A DNA stretch of 6,545 bases, from assembly GCA_025358395.1 (NCBI GenBank), contig JANYJT010000087.1:1-6545 (forward strand), given 5' to 3'. Origin of the DNA: Bacteroidia bacterium. GTDB taxonomy: Bacteria; Bacteroidota; Bacteroidia; Bacteroidales; Prolixibacteraceae. The notes beneath the pieces were generated by a model. It did no database searches. It saw only the letters and a list, made by a program, of their open reading frames with translations, and was not told the origin of the DNA. Shown piece by piece: positions 5,998-6,545 of the stretch. How positions within the stretch are numbered: position 1 is the first letter of the stretch; the number at the start of each line of letters is the position of its first letter. The position numbers and the translations under genes are program-made.

Positions 5998-6545
5998 ATG
6001 TTGGAAAAATTCTTTAAACTAGCTGATAATAAAACGAATATAAAGACGGAGATCATAGCTGGAATTACCACTTTTATGACCATGGCCTATATTCTGTTTC
6101 TCAATCCGAATATTCTTGCCTCCACTGGCATGGATAAAAATGCGGTATTTTTCGCTACCGCAATTTCTGCCGGCTTTGTAACAATTGCCATGGGGCTGGT
6201 GGCAAATTTCCCAATTGCCCTTGCTCCTGGTATGGGTTTGAATGCACTTTTTGCTACGGTCGCCCTGGCGGGGGTAGGAATGCCATGGAGAGTTGCTCTT
6301 GGAGCCGTTTTCATTTCCGGGATTATCTTTATCATTCTTACCATTACAAAAATCCGTCAGATTCTGGTGGTCGCGATACCAAATTCATTGAAAAGGGCGA
6401 TCACGGTAGGGATTGGTCTTTTCATTACCATTATTGGTTTGAAATTGTCTGAAATCATGGTTGTTGGAACAAGTCTGATTCCGCCAACAGTTGAAGCCGT
6501 TGGAAAATCGGGGGGAATGGCAACACTGAAATTCTTTGAATGGAA
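5998..6545 (+). CDS. NCS2 family purine permease, AzgA-like (3' end missing)
   Basis: The first 182 codons of an inner-membrane transporter; the frame is still open at the right edge. It resembles the AzgA (PbuG/adenine, guanine, hypoxanthine) branch of the NCS2 nucleobase:cation symporters: N-terminal FFKLADNKTNIKTEIIAGITTFMTMAYILFLNP with TM1 (about 20-40), TM2 (about 50-70), the signature APGMGLNALF (76-85) entering TM3, GMPWRVALGAVFISGIIFIILT (TM4, about 94-115), IPNSLKRAITVGIGLFITIIGL (about 127-148, TM5). The family usually has about 430 residues, so roughly 40 percent is visible. Purine uptake is expected, but the exact substrate cannot be told from this part. It lies 16 bp downstream of the DUF5020 gene. 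The ATG at 5998 fits the family N-terminus. Confidence 0.93.
   Translation, partial: MLEKFFKLADNKTNIKTEIIAGITTFMTMAYILFLNPNILASTGMDKNAVFFATAISAGFVTIAMGLVANFPIALAPGMGLNALFATVALAGVGMPWRVALGAVFISGIIFIILTITKIRQILVVAIPNSLKRAITVGIGLFITIIGLKLSEIMVVGTSLIPPTVEAVGKSGGMATLKFFEW

Noticed and set aside
5688..6344. Minus-strand ORFs opposite DUF5020 and the NCS2 permease
   Set aside because: Antisense shadows of genes with clear signal peptide, barrel and transporter signatures.

Overview
The window looks like an ordinary chromosomal stretch of a Bacteroidota genome, possibly Bacteroidales or Marinilabiliales; that placement is an inference. Reasons: an alpha2-type glycyl-tRNA synthetase with Bacteroidota-like motif sequences, a Tat-exported sugar isomerase-like TIM barrel, a DUF5020 outer-membrane protein, AT-rich intergenic DNA without clear Shine-Dalgarno sites, and candidate promoters of the Bacteroidota TAnnTTTG type.

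Layout from left to right: (1) the 3' part of the glycyl-tRNA synthetase gene on the + strand, cut by the left edge; (2) a perfect 26-bp inverted repeat forming a bidirectional terminator between glyQS and the convergent next gene; (3) two minus-strand genes, a secreted YtfJ-like thioredoxin-fold protein and a Tat-signal sugar phosphate isomerase/epimerase-like protein, separated by a tract of degenerate 7-bp repeats; (4) about 470 bp without a convincing gene, holding an 11-bp triple repeat of phased A-tracts and possible coding debris; (5) ispD on the minus strand, ending in a hairpin that contains its own stop codon; (6) on the + strand and divergent from ispD, three closely spaced genes: a DUF2461 protein, a DUF5020 outer-membrane beta-barrel, and the first 182 codons of an AzgA-like NCS2 purine permease, cut by the right edge.

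Functionally these are mostly housekeeping genes: tRNA charging with glycine, the MEP step of isoprenoid synthesis, and probably nucleobase or nucleoside uptake through an outer-membrane channel paired with an inner-membrane permease. I found no phage, transposon, CRISPR or defence system. The most notable signals are non-coding: the glyQS-overlapping palindrome, the heptad tract, the phased A-tracts, and TAnnTTTG boxes that argue for shorter start choices in two genes.
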